38,360 bases of DNA, from NCBI GenBank assembly GCA_032718475.1, contig JAUCBJ010000237.1:1-38360 (forward strand), given 5' to 3'. Under the pieces are notes generated by a model, which was not told the DNA's origin, did no database searches, and worked only from the letters and a program-made list of their open reading frames with translations. Of this stretch, positions 18,032 to 27,194 are shown in pieces (position 1 is the first letter of the stretch; each line of letters begins with the position of its first letter). This DNA is from Nemertoderma westbladi. Lineage: Eukaryota > Xenacoelomorpha > Nemertodermatida > Nemertodermatidae. The position numbers and the translations under genes are program-made.

Positions 18032-19540
18032 TTATTGAGAGGATAAGGTGGATATTGTTGGGCATTTGTCGCAGACTAGGGCATGGTATCGGTTCTTTGC
18101 GGGTTGCAGACAGAAACGACATATACAGTCAATACATGGATCGTGGTAGGAATTATTTTCACACAGCTTGAAATGAAACCCGTGTGATGTGGTTCTTGTT
18201 GCTAGGTGACGGTGTCGTTGGCCGCTGCGTTTCCAGCTAGATGATTGGAACGCAGGGCCCAGCTGGTATTGTTCTGCATTGAAATTTGCATTGCGATCGT
18301 TTCTGAAAGTGTTGTACTGTTCTAGAATTGCTGAGTTAATATGCCTGGGAATTTAAGAACAATGTCATTAGTTAAGGTTTCTTCGTTGATTAATTTCAAA
18401 GCGAGCGTGGAGGATGAGGAGATGTGTAGGCCGAGTAACCGTTTTATAAATGTAGATTTTATTTTGTTGATTTCCTTTAGTTGGGGCAGTGTAAGCAGGG
18501 GACCAAACTCGGATATTGCGTACGTTGTCATTGGGAAAATCTTCATTTGAAATATTTTCATTCCGGTTTGTACAGAAACTAGATGCAGGTTTCTAAGAGA
18601 GCCAATGGCGGAATATGCCTTTTCTTTTTTTGCTTTAATGTGCTTTGTGAACGTCAAAGTTGGTTGTAGGGTGAGTCCCAGATACTCGTAATGGTCACAG
18701 ATTGTTACAGCCTCCCCATTGTGAAAGAATTTGTCATACAGAGCAAGCCGGCCACCCTTCCTAAACTTAACAATCTTTGTTTTTATTAGGTTAACTTGTA
18801 GAGAGTTTTCACAGCACCATTTGTGAAGGTTGTTAAGACCGTCTTGAATATCCCTAGGGTTGGTAGAGTAAAAAGCAAGATCATCGGCATAAAATATACA
18901 TTTCAGAAACTGGATTGCGCGCCGCAGGGCAGATACGAGGTCGGCAATGTACAGGATGAAATTCGTCGGAGAAAGGCAATCACCTTGTAAGAAACCGAGT
19001 ATTTGTCGGATTGCATTTGATAGACGTAACCCATCATAGATTTGTATGAAATTTACTTTCAGTATTGATTTGATGATGTTGTATAGTTTCCCTTTGACAC
19101 CGAAATCGTGGTAGAGTTTATGGAAGAAAATATTTCGGCTGGTGGAGTCGAAGGCCTTCCGAAAGTCTACGAAAGCCACATAGACTCGTCCCTCAGAGGC
19201 AACTAGTGACGAGATCTCGGAAAGAAGGAGCTTAATTGCGCCAGTTGTAGATTTGCCCGGGGTAAACCCAAATTGTTCTAGTGGTAAACGATGTAAGAGT
19301 CTGAGTAGTAAACGCTTGTTTATAATGGAGGTAAATATCTTGAGAAGGACGCTTAGAAGCGCTATGCCGCGGTAATTATCTGGATTGGTAATTTTACCCT
19401 TTCCTTTGTATAGAACCTTGATGAAACTGGACATCCAAACTTCTGGGATTGAGCCTAGATTGAGACACGTGTTATAAAGTAGGACTAAGAGGTGAATAAT
19501 AAACGGTAGGCCTTGTTTAAGGTGTTCGTAGTAAATACGA
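18032..19540 (-). pseudogene. LINE D reverse transcriptase half with C-terminal zinc-finger-like segment
   Basis: The RT region shows KGKGKITNPDNYRGIALLS, EQFGFTPGKSTTGAI, motif A VAFVDFRKAFDS, the motif B region LGFLQGDCLSPTNF and the catalytic box FYADDLAFYS, followed by the thumb-like YEYLGLTL. In the main frame the protein stops at 18322. The next frame continues without stops to 18032 and ends in a Cys-rich tail (CENN...C.DCICRFC...RYH...CDKC), which looks like the natural C-terminus. A single frameshift around 18335-18350 therefore separates the RT from its zinc-finger-like end. Upstream the sequence is open back to the LINE B insertion at 19541. Confidence 0.82.
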
Positions 19541-19541
19541 T

Positions 19542-22500
19542 TAAGGTATTTCCACTTTTGGATTTTGATTAAGGTCAGGTCAGGTATTCTAGGTCATTGA
19601 TCAAGAAAACTTGCCACCTCCATGCAGCATAAAGGAGGTGCCACCTGTAGCTGCATATACCCTCTTACTAGGGCAAATCTGGTCCTGTAACTAGGACCCC
19701 CTTCGTTCTGGGATAAGGACGCCCTTGGTCCTGGATTAAGGACCCATATACTTGGCTGCAGGGGTATATGGCCTGACCAGGCAGATGGTGATCTACCAAT
19801 GGCTGGTTAGGAGTAGAGTGTTCTCATGTCCACTCTGAGGGCACTTCACTGCGACCTGCACCTGGCAGCAAGGGTACAGGGCATGACCCCGCAGATGAGC
19901 TGCAACAGCCAATGGTGGGTCATGTACGCCAGAGTAGATATGGGTGATGGGCCTCATATCTCACTCCATTGCGACACCCACCCTGTGGAATGGCAAACCA
20001 GGGTGTGGTATTTGCCCCGAGAGCTGACTCGGCAAAAAAGCACCCCCCAACCCCCACTATGGATTACATTAGCAATGCGGAGGTCCGGCCACTAGAGGCC
20101 AGTGGAATTACCGGACACAATCGGCCTCACAGGCGTCAGTTAACTCCTGACCGGCTGCCTGTCTCACCCCCTACTGGAGAGAGAGCAGCCAACAATTCTT
20201 TGAGTCCCTTTCCTGATGACCTTTCTGGCCCAAACCCTGGGTCACCAGGGAGGCCAGATTGTGATGGGGAGAGGGATTCTGGAGTTGGAGGCTACTCTCA
20301 TGTTCCACCCCGACCAACAAAGCCATTGGTGAATCTGAGGCAAGTCACTAGACTAGCCTCAGTAAACACCCTAACACTCGGGTCCCCAATGCGACAAGGT
20401 GAGCTGACTGCCTTGGCAGATAAGCTTTCTCTTAGCGCAGTGGGTGTTCAAGAGCACCGAATGCAGACTGGACAGACTGATGAGGTTCTGATTAAGGACA
20501 TGGGGGGCGGTTGGCGACTCGCCCTCGCGTCAGCAGATGATAGTGGCAATGGTGGAATTGGTCTATTGATGAATCCAACTGCACATGCAGCATTGGACAA
20601 AATAGACCAAATCTCTAACCGCATCATCCGTTGCCACTTCTCATGTTCTGGAAGACTGGCTAAGAAGTTTCCTAAGGTGGTTCTGATTGTGTGCTACTCT
20701 CCAACTAGTGTTGCCCCTGTAGAGGAGGTGGAAAATTTCTACCACAATCTACAAGCAGCAACTGATGGAGTGGATCAGCATGCATTCTTAACATTCCTGG
20801 GAGACTTTAATGCAAGTCTGCATCAATCACCTACATCGCCCTGGGTCTATAGCAATAGTGTTAACCGAAATTCTGTCCATCTTCAGGATTTTATCTCTGG
20901 AAATGGATTGTTTTCGGCTGGAACCCAGTTCAAGAAGCGAACTGGAAAGCTATGGACTCATAGTGGACCCAGTGGTCACAAGTCCCAGATAGACCATATT
21001 CTGTTTCGTAGGAAATACAGGAGCTCTATACAAGACTGTAATGCATTTACACTTCGACCCTTCTCCAGTGATCACCGCCTTATTGTGGCCAAGGTAAGAC
21101 TTAGTCTGCGTGCTAGCAGAACAACGAAATCTGCCTTGCCACGGCATGACTGGTCCTCTCTGTTGCAACAGCCAAGTGTGAGATCCAGCTTCACACTACA
21201 GCTGAGCAACAGGTATGAGGCTCTTGCCTCTGAGGCGGCAGATCACTGTGAGGGCTATACTGCCTTTACAGAAGCAGTTAAGTTAGCAGCTGCAGAAACA
21301 GTTCCTGTATACCCTCGAAACAGGAAAAGGGCCCCCTGGACTGACAACAAAATTCAGAAGTGCCGAAATGACCTTCATAAGGCGCAGAAAGAGTCCCGAC
21401 TCAAACAGACTACAGCGGCCAAGAATGCAGTTAAAGCTGCATCTAGGTCCCTGAACAGGCAGTACTCTGTTAATCTACAGGAGCTAATAAACCAACAGGT
21501 TGATGCCATCAATGATGCTGACGACAGCAGGCAATCATCCCAGGCATGGAAATCGATCAATCTGCTTACTGGGCGGAAAAGCCAACCAACCACCAAGGTT
21601 AAGGCTGAATCACCAGCCGATCGCCTCAATGGTTGGAAAGCCCACTTTGAAAAGCTCCTCAATAATGACAGGGTATTGCCTGATAACTTTATAGAAGTAA
21701 AAGTGTCTGAGTCTGTACTCCCAGATATTCCCATTGGCGATATCTCCTTTGCAGAAGTGAAGGCTGCTGCAAAGAGCATTAAGACCAATCGTGCCAGTGG
21801 AGTAGATGGTGTTCCCCCTGAGGTCTTTAAAATACCTGAGTGTTTAAAGCTCATCTATCCCATCATAGTAGACATGTACCGTACAACAAGAGTCCCACAA
21901 GAAATGAAAACAAATAAGTTGGTGCCAGTTCCCAAGAAGGGCAACCTAACACTCTATGGTTCTTTTCGGGGAATCTCATTGATCTCGATTGCTGCAAAAC
22001 TATACAATAGAATTCTATTAAATCGCATCAGGGATCCCATTGAGAGACTGCTACGTGGAAATCAGAATGGGTTCCGTAAAGGTCGTGGGACCATGGAGCC
22101 CATTTTGGCACTTAGAAGGATAATTGAAGAGTTATCAAAAAAGAAAGACAGGCATCTGGCTGTTATATTTGTTGACTTCTTCAAGGCCTTTGATTCAGTC
22201 TCTCGCTCACGTATGTTCAGCATACTTTCATTATATGGGATTCCTGATGAAATTATTGCAGCAATCAGATCAGTATACGATGGTTCGACAACATTTGTGT
22301 CTACTGTTGATGGTGACACAGAACCATTTGAAGTGTTATGGGGCGTCCTCCAAGGAGACACACTTGCACCATTCTTGTTCATTATTGTGGTTGACTATGT
22401 TCTACGCATGTCCTTAGATCATCATAATGATGATGGGGTGATGATAACTCCACCTACTGGCTCCAGAAGTCGAGGAAATCCTGCCAAGTACCTAACTGAT

Positions 22501-23321
22501 CTAGACTTTGCTGATGACTTAGGAGTACTCTCAGAATCATTAGAGGGAGCCCAGCGGCTCCTCAGCTCATTAGAACATGCTGCTTCTAGTGTTGGTCTTT
22601 TTATTAACTCCAGAAAGACAAAAATTCTGACAGTTAACTTTGAAAGTCCTCAGCAAGTCTCTGATCGGATGAGCATAAGCTCAAAGGATGGTATGCTTGA
22701 GCATGTGGACGACTTCTGTTACCTGGGATCATGGATCCGGAAGTCAGGTGAGGACCTTCGAATACGTAAGGGAAAGGCATGGGCAGCCTTGAATAGGCTT
22801 TCCAGGATTTGGAAGTCACCTAGAATTAATCGGAAACTTAAGGTCCGATTATTCAGAGCAGCAGTAGTTCCAGTACTCCTCTACGGGAGTCCATGCTGGG
22901 CTCTAACTGCTGAGGACACCAAATCTCTGGATGGCACATTCACAAGAATGCTACGCCGGGTACATTGTGTCAAGTACAATGCACACATCTCCAACCAGAC
23001 ACTATATAACATTGGAGGTGTCTCATTGGTTCCCCCAAGCTTGACACTAGAACAAAATCGCCTCCGCTTTGCAGGACATTGCTTTCGCCGTGAGGACCAG
23101 CCAGTGCATAATCTTGTACTTTGGCAGCCTCATGGAGTGAATAAGCATGGTGGACAGCCCATGACTTTCTTGAGACGCATCTTAAAGGACACTGGCCTTA
23201 AAGATGCGGATGATCTAGCAAATGTCATGGGTGATAGGGAGTTGTGGCGGTGCAATTTTGTTGACAAGCCGGCACAGCATTCTTAAAAATGCAGCTGCAA
23301 TGCAGCATGCCGATCCTAGTA
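19542..23321 (+). mobile_element. LINE B: full-length, apparently intact RTE-like retrotransposon
   Basis: A 3.78-kb insertion inside LINE D, in the opposite orientation. The host sequence GTAGTAAATACGAT is found on both sides (19528-19541 and 23322-23335). That is a duplication of up to 14 bp, partly ambiguous because the element ends in (TAG)n. The 5' leader of about 430 bp is unique to this copy and contains GGACC-rich repeats and CAGATG/GACCTGC-type repeated phrases. The single long ORF is undamaged. The near-identical copy A points to recent activity. Confidence 0.9.
19969..23286 (+). CDS. LINE B endonuclease/reverse transcriptase (ORF2-type), 1105 aa
   Basis: An APE-type endonuclease followed by a reverse transcriptase, which together nick the target and copy the element's RNA at the break. 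Residues 1-128 are a Pro/Ser-rich leader of unknown role. The endonuclease spans about 129-384, with SVNTL (Asn 133), VQEHRM (Glu 162), LGDFNAS (278-283), QIDHILF (340-346) and SSDHRLIV (367-373). The RT follows: ASGVDGVPPEV, GSFRGISLIS, NQNGFRKGRG, motif A FVDFFKAFDSV (Asp 736), GVLQGDTLAPF, catalytic FADD (847-850) and CYLGSWI. The C-terminal region has LLYGSPCWAL and LRFAGHCFRR. No internal stop or frameshift is seen and all listed catalytic residues are present. The first Met gives the longest frame; the true start could lie further in, such as Met 31. No separate ORF1 is evident. Confidence 0.88.
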   Translation: MRHPPCGMANQGVVFAPRADSAKKHPPTPTMDYISNAEVRPLEASGITGHNRPHRRQLTPDRLPVSPPTGERAANNSLSPFPDDLSGPNPGSPGRPDCDGERDSGVGGYSHVPPRPTKPLVNLRQVTRLASVNTLTLGSPMRQGELTALADKLSLSAVGVQEHRMQTGQTDEVLIKDMGGGWRLALASADDSGNGGIGLLMNPTAHAALDKIDQISNRIIRCHFSCSGRLAKKFPKVVLIVCYSPTSVAPVEEVENFYHNLQAATDGVDQHAFLTFLGDFNASLHQSPTSPWVYSNSVNRNSVHLQDFISGNGLFSAGTQFKKRTGKLWTHSGPSGHKSQIDHILFRRKYRSSIQDCNAFTLRPFSSDHRLIVAKVRLSLRASRTTKSALPRHDWSSLLQQPSVRSSFTLQLSNRYEALASEAADHCEGYTAFTEAVKLAAAETVPVYPRNRKRAPWTDNKIQKCRNDLHKAQKESRLKQTTAAKNAVKAASRSLNRQYSVNLQELINQQVDAINDADDSRQSSQAWKSINLLTGRKSQPTTKVKAESPADRLNGWKAHFEKLLNNDRVLPDNFIEVKVSESVLPDIPIGDISFAEVKAAAKSIKTNRASGVDGVPPEVFKIPECLKLIYPIIVDMYRTTRVPQEMKTNKLVPVPKKGNLTLYGSFRGISLISIAAKLYNRILLNRIRDPIERLLRGNQNGFRKGRGTMEPILALRRIIEELSKKKDRHLAVIFVDFFKAFDSVSRSRMFSILSLYGIPDEIIAAIRSVYDGSTTFVSTVDGDTEPFEVLWGVLQGDTLAPFLFIIVVDYVLRMSLDHHNDDGVMITPPTGSRSRGNPAKYLTDLDFADDLGVLSESLEGAQRLLSSLEHAASSVGLFINSRKTKILTVNFESPQQVSDRMSISSKDGMLEHVDDFCYLGSWIRKSGEDLRIRKGKAWAALNRLSRIWKSPRINRKLKVRLFRAAVVPVLLYGSPCWALTAEDTKSLDGTFTRMLRRVHCVKYNAHISNQTLYNIGGVSLVPPSLTLEQNRLRFAGHCFRREDQPVHNLVLWQPHGVNKHGGQPMTFLRRILKDTGLKDADDLANVMGDRELWRCNFVDKPAQHS

Positions 23322-24566
23322 GTAGTAAATACGATCGGGTCCGCTAGCTTTATGCTTAGCTGCGTGGTTAATAGTATTTTCTACTTCAGCGGCCGTGATT
23401 GGGGCATTATACCATTCATCACTGTTGGTTTCATCATTTGATGTTTCTGGGATGTCGGGAGTATTTAACGGGTCATTTAAGTGACTTAAAAGATTCTCAA
23501 AATGAGTTTCAAGTTTATCCATTGGTATAGGTGCTACATTGTTTGGTTTGCCTTCTCTCAGCAAAGTCCATGGTGTAATTTCAGTTTGAGCTATACGTTC
23601 TAGAAGGCGATCTTCCTCATAAATTTCACGTTTGTATTTCAGCAGTTTTTTGTATTCACGGCGTGCTTCCCAGAAAATGTCTTTGTCAGTAGTAGAGAAA
23701 TTCCTTTTTGAGAACAAATGCAGCATGTGTAGTTTGCGATCACGACATTCGTTGTCGAACCATGGTTTTCCGTTTTGAGGTTGTCTTATCGACTTTGGTA
23801 GAACTGAGTCTGTTATAGCATCAGTTAAACATCTGTTGGCAACATTGATATCAGCGTTAACAGCTAGTTCGAAGGCTGCTACTGAAAGGAGCGGGTGGTC
23901 TCGTAGTTTGCTGGTGTTCAAATTCCGCGAAACTAGCGGGGCACGCTGGTTGAGTGGAGACATACGACCTGGTAAGGCGACAGATAAAGTAACTCGTTGA
24001 TGTTTTCGGATAGGGTTGTATGGTATTTCTACTGATGGTGATTGATTGAGGGGCAAGGGAGTCTTTATAAAGAGTAGATCTATAGTGCTTTGTCCTTGTG
24101 GTGATAAATAAGTGTGTTCGTTGGAATTGTTCAGTAAACTGAAACCGATAACTCCGAGATTGTCAGCAAGATCGGTTCCGCGGGTCCCTTTGTCCAATCG
24201 ACAGTTAAAATCCCCGCCAATTATGATTACACGGTTTGGATTTGTTAAGGTGAGAACCTCATTTACCTTTAGAAGGATTTCTTCAATCGTTGTATCAGGT
24301 GTAAAGTAGAATTGAATGAAGTAAGAAATATCAGTTTCTATTATCACGTGATTTTCATCTGAGGCAATGTAGACCGGGTTTAGTTTCGGTTTGCATAGAC
24401 TCAAGAGACCTCCGATAGGGCGGCCTCGGGGGGGCTTTCGTCCGGGTTCAGGAAAGAAGTAATAGGAGTTATTGGGGAAATCTGCATCAAATGATAGTGT
24501 TTCAGATAGGAGGATAACATCGCAGTCTTTGTACGTGTAATTATAAAACACACATTTGCATTGCAT
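23322..24566 (-). pseudogene. LINE D endonuclease half (5' part of the split ORF)
   Basis: 416 residues in one frame. DVILLSETLS carries the endonuclease Glu, GGDFNCRLD is the phosphodiesterase-type box, STIDLLFIK precedes the last box, and KHQRVTLSVAL stands where SDH is usual. The RT-proximal region with AKHKASGPD follows, and the frame then runs into LINE B, ending in artificial Tyr codons and a stop made by the trinucleotide tail. The first endonuclease strand (the Asn-containing N-terminal motif) is absent upstream of 24566, so the copy was probably already 5'-truncated before LINE B landed in it. Confidence 0.8.
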
Positions 24567-25185
24567 ACTCCCTACTGTATCCCCCTTTATTGGAGAACGT
24601 TTCAGTACTTCCGCACGGGCATACGGCGCAAAGATTTTATTTGTACACCCTTTTAATTCCGGATACCAGTAGGCATAGTGTGACCATTTTGGTTGATTTT
24701 TTTATCAAAATGTTAACCACTTACGAATTATGAATGAATTTTAACATTTCATTTTTCGAACATGTTAAATTCGTTTTCAAACAATCGAAAGTTTTGTGAG
24801 CGCTATTGTTTGTTATTATGGTAGAGTGTTTTTCATTGTGGCCACAATGTTTCTGATTGAAATAAAAGACGGAAAATACATAAAAACATTTCAAATATAT
24901 GTTTCGGTTTCTGCGTTTTCGGCGTTTTTAAAACACTAGCTAACAGTACCTTACAAAAATTTACTAGCAACCATAAAAAAAACTAATAAAAAAAAATTAA
25001 AAATTAAAAAATTGTTGTTCGATTACACAACTTCATTAAATTCATAGCTAACTTGTTCAAAATTGGAACATAAGATGAAAATATATATACAGTATTAAGA
25101 TGAACACAAGAACAAAAAAATTGTCTTATGTTCTAAAATGTTCTAGAACAACGATGATCACACAAGGCTTACTAGTGTCGCATGA
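24567..25185. other. non-coding stretch between LINE D and the Harbinger remnant
   Basis: No gene. It probably contains the left end of the Harbinger element. A possible terminal motif (AGTGTGACCATTTTGG, near 24678) cannot be confirmed because the opposite end of the element is not in the window. Confidence 0.45.
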
Positions 25186-26094
25186 GTGAATGACCAAATG
25201 GCAACAAAGAGAAAATCTCCGAATTGGTCAATGGAAGAAATTGCAGTGCTTCTGCATTGCGTTCAGGAGTACAAACCAAAGCTGTTCGGTACTGCTAATA
25301 AGTCTTGTGCCGGTATCGAGAAGGTTAATAGGAAATACTGGGCGAAAACGGCAGACAAAATTACAGCTTGTGGTGTTGGTGTGCGAGATTTACAAATGGC
25401 CAAGAAGAAATGGAAATGGCAGGATCTGTCGTCGGATGCCAGGAAGTACAAATAAAATTTCAGTAGGACAGGAGGTGGACCAAGACCTGTATCCAATACG
25501 TTGTACGAAAATGTCTTGGATATTGTAGTGAGACGATGCAAGACGGCATCGTAGGATGGTGAGTCAGGAGTGGAACCAGCGCGATCCAACCATCCAGAAA
25601 ATGAAAGCAATTGCAGTGATTCTATGAGTGTTCAACTTGATGATGAGGTGAGTGAAAATGATGGCCATCATCCAGTTGCTCAATGCCAATTACAACAAAC
25701 TCATGCATCATCACAGATATCCATGCAGGATGTTACTGCTATTAGATCAAATACTACTCCTACATTTCAGAAAAATTCAACATCAAATAAAACTTCAGTG
25801 GCAAAGGAGACAACAGCTGCTTATATCTTCGACATAGAACGCGAGAAACTTGAAACACTGAATTCTATTGATACAACATTAAAGATCCTCGCTGAAGCTA
25901 TCATACAGGGCGTTGAAAACCAAAAGAAATACTCGAACCCAGCAAATAGTAATGGCATGGTTAGTAATGACCTTCCCTACTCTATGTTGTCAACCTTAAG
26001 CGCTGCAGACCTCTCATCATTGGAATTAATGCCAGGCGGATTTGTAGCAGACACGGCGGAGATGCCAAATGGTGGCGGAAGTGGCGATGCTTAG
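25186..26094 (+). pseudogene. Harbinger Myb/SANT-like DNA-binding protein, frameshifted
   Basis: The first open segment (25186-25455, 89 aa) has the helix-turn-helix pattern of Myb/SANT-like proteins: NWSMEEIAVLLHCV, KYWAKTADKI and VRDLQMAKKKWKW. It breaks just after SSDARKYK. The expected continuation is found in two other frames: NKISVG, then TGGGPRPVS (a Gly-rich block usual after this domain), up to 25550. The last open segment (25570-26094, 174 aa) is Ser/Asn/Gln-rich with a helical stretch (FDIEREKLETLNSIDTTLKI). In intact Harbinger elements this protein binds the transposon ends and helps the transposase enter the nucleus. At least two or three frameshifts disable it here. Confidence 0.75.
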
Positions 26095-26597
26095 TTGCCT
26101 GACTAAATAGTGAATTAGGTTCGTAATGATGTTCATTGTGCATTTTTCATATATTAGGCCTAATTTATTCTTATTACACATCGCCGGTCGAGCCGAGCAA
26201 AGTATACAAATTACTTTTAACCCCACCCCCCCAAACCCACCTCATTACTGAAGTAGTTCTGTGTGACATTCAACAATCTGAAATTATACTTAATTATTTA
26301 TTTTAAGTCAAATTTATTTGACGGGAACCGACTTTCAATAAATTGTAAATTATATACAGTATATTTCCATTTCGATTTATGGAAATCCATGAATTATGAG
26401 TAATATTGAATAAACTGTACATTTTAAAATCCCAGTAACTGTATATTTTTCAGTTATATCTGTCTAACTTTCTAATTGAAATAATTTTGGACAAATAAAT
26501 CTCGGTTCATAGAAGGAAATCCAGGTTCACATCGGTGGTCACTAGTATTAAATGATCCCTCAGTTATTACGCCTTGTGGAACATCATTGTGTTCTGG
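26095..26597. other. spacer between the two convergent Harbinger genes
   Basis: AT-rich non-coding DNA, presumably the shared 3' flank of both genes. A C-run (ACCCCACCCCCCC) lies near 26220. No other feature is seen. Confidence 0.55.
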
Positions 26598-27186
26598 TTA
26601 ACCATAGCTCTTTGAACAGTTGTAGAGAACAACACAGGCCATAATAACGTTGCATGCTCTTTCTGGATGTAGTCTTAATCCATATGCTAAACACGGAAAC
26701 TTCTGTTTTAGTTGTCCATTCGTTTGCTCAATTACACACCGACCTCGGAGATGACACCTATTTGTATGCCTTTTCAGGTTCTGTAGATGGGTTATCATAT
26801 TGCATGTAGAGCCATGGGTGTTGGTAGTAGCCACTGTACTCAATGAGAAAACCATCATTGCCACGGCATTCCTCTAACGTACAACCGATAGAACTGGTGG
26901 TAAATACGATGTTGTCATTGACACTTCCTGGCCAACGTGCAACTACATTTTCGATAACGTAATTTGCGTTACAAATTAATTGCACATTAATTGAATGAAC
27001 TCCCTTTCGGTTTATATAGAACGGTTCAGTATCTTTCAATGGTTGTGCTTCATACAAACGAACATGAGTACAATCAATCGCTCCAAGAACACTGGGCATG
27101 TTGCACAAAGAATAGAAACCATGTTTCACCGTAAGTATATCACTTTTACTGGTTGAGAATTTTACACAGCTATTCAATTCGCCCAT
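26598..27186 (-). pseudogene. PIF/Harbinger transposase (HARBI1-like), truncated and frameshifted
   Basis: The first segment (27186 to 26758, 142 aa) has VLGAIDCTHVRL (first catalytic Asp, residue 38), FYINRKGVHSINVQLICN and RWPGSVNDNIVF (second Asp, residue 91). The second segment (ending 26598) has RCVIEQTNGQLK (the Glu, residue 46 of that frame) and the C-terminal VIMACVVLYN. The DDE triad is thus complete but split by one inserted base in an A run near 26768, after STEPEKAY. The N-terminal HTH region, roughly 100 or more residues in family members, is absent. In its place the satellite begins 9 bp upstream of the first Met. An AG just before the CVKF codons could be a splice acceptor, so an intron hosting the array is an alternative to simple truncation. 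Confidence 0.8.
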
Positions 27187-27194
27187 TATAACGG

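Larger units (their letters stand above)
18032..24566 (-). mobile_element. LINE D: older non-LTR retrotransposon split by LINE B
   Basis: Read on the minus strand, an endonuclease half (24566 down to about 23322) and a reverse transcriptase half (19541 down to 18032) are parts of one ORF interrupted by LINE B. The reading frame resumes after the insertion: the RIYY segment coded at about 23333 is found again at 19541-19528, duplicated as part of LINE B's target site. D differs strongly from A/B/C in its RT and in its C-terminal Cys/His segment, so it is a separate clade that I cannot name with confidence. Its 5' end seems truncated, since the first endonuclease motif is missing. The 3' limit is not defined; downstream of the stop the DNA is AT-rich. 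Confidence 0.82.
25186..27194. mobile_element. PIF/Harbinger DNA transposon, decayed and truncated at the satellite
   Basis: Two convergent genes, a Myb/SANT-like DNA-binding protein on plus and a DDE transposase on minus, form the standard two-gene layout of animal PIF/Harbinger elements. Both are frameshifted. The transposase gene is cut at its 5' side where the 676-bp satellite begins (27195), so one end of the transposon is missing or displaced beyond the window. Terminal inverted repeats and the 3-bp target duplication expected for the family could not be identified. Confidence 0.82.
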
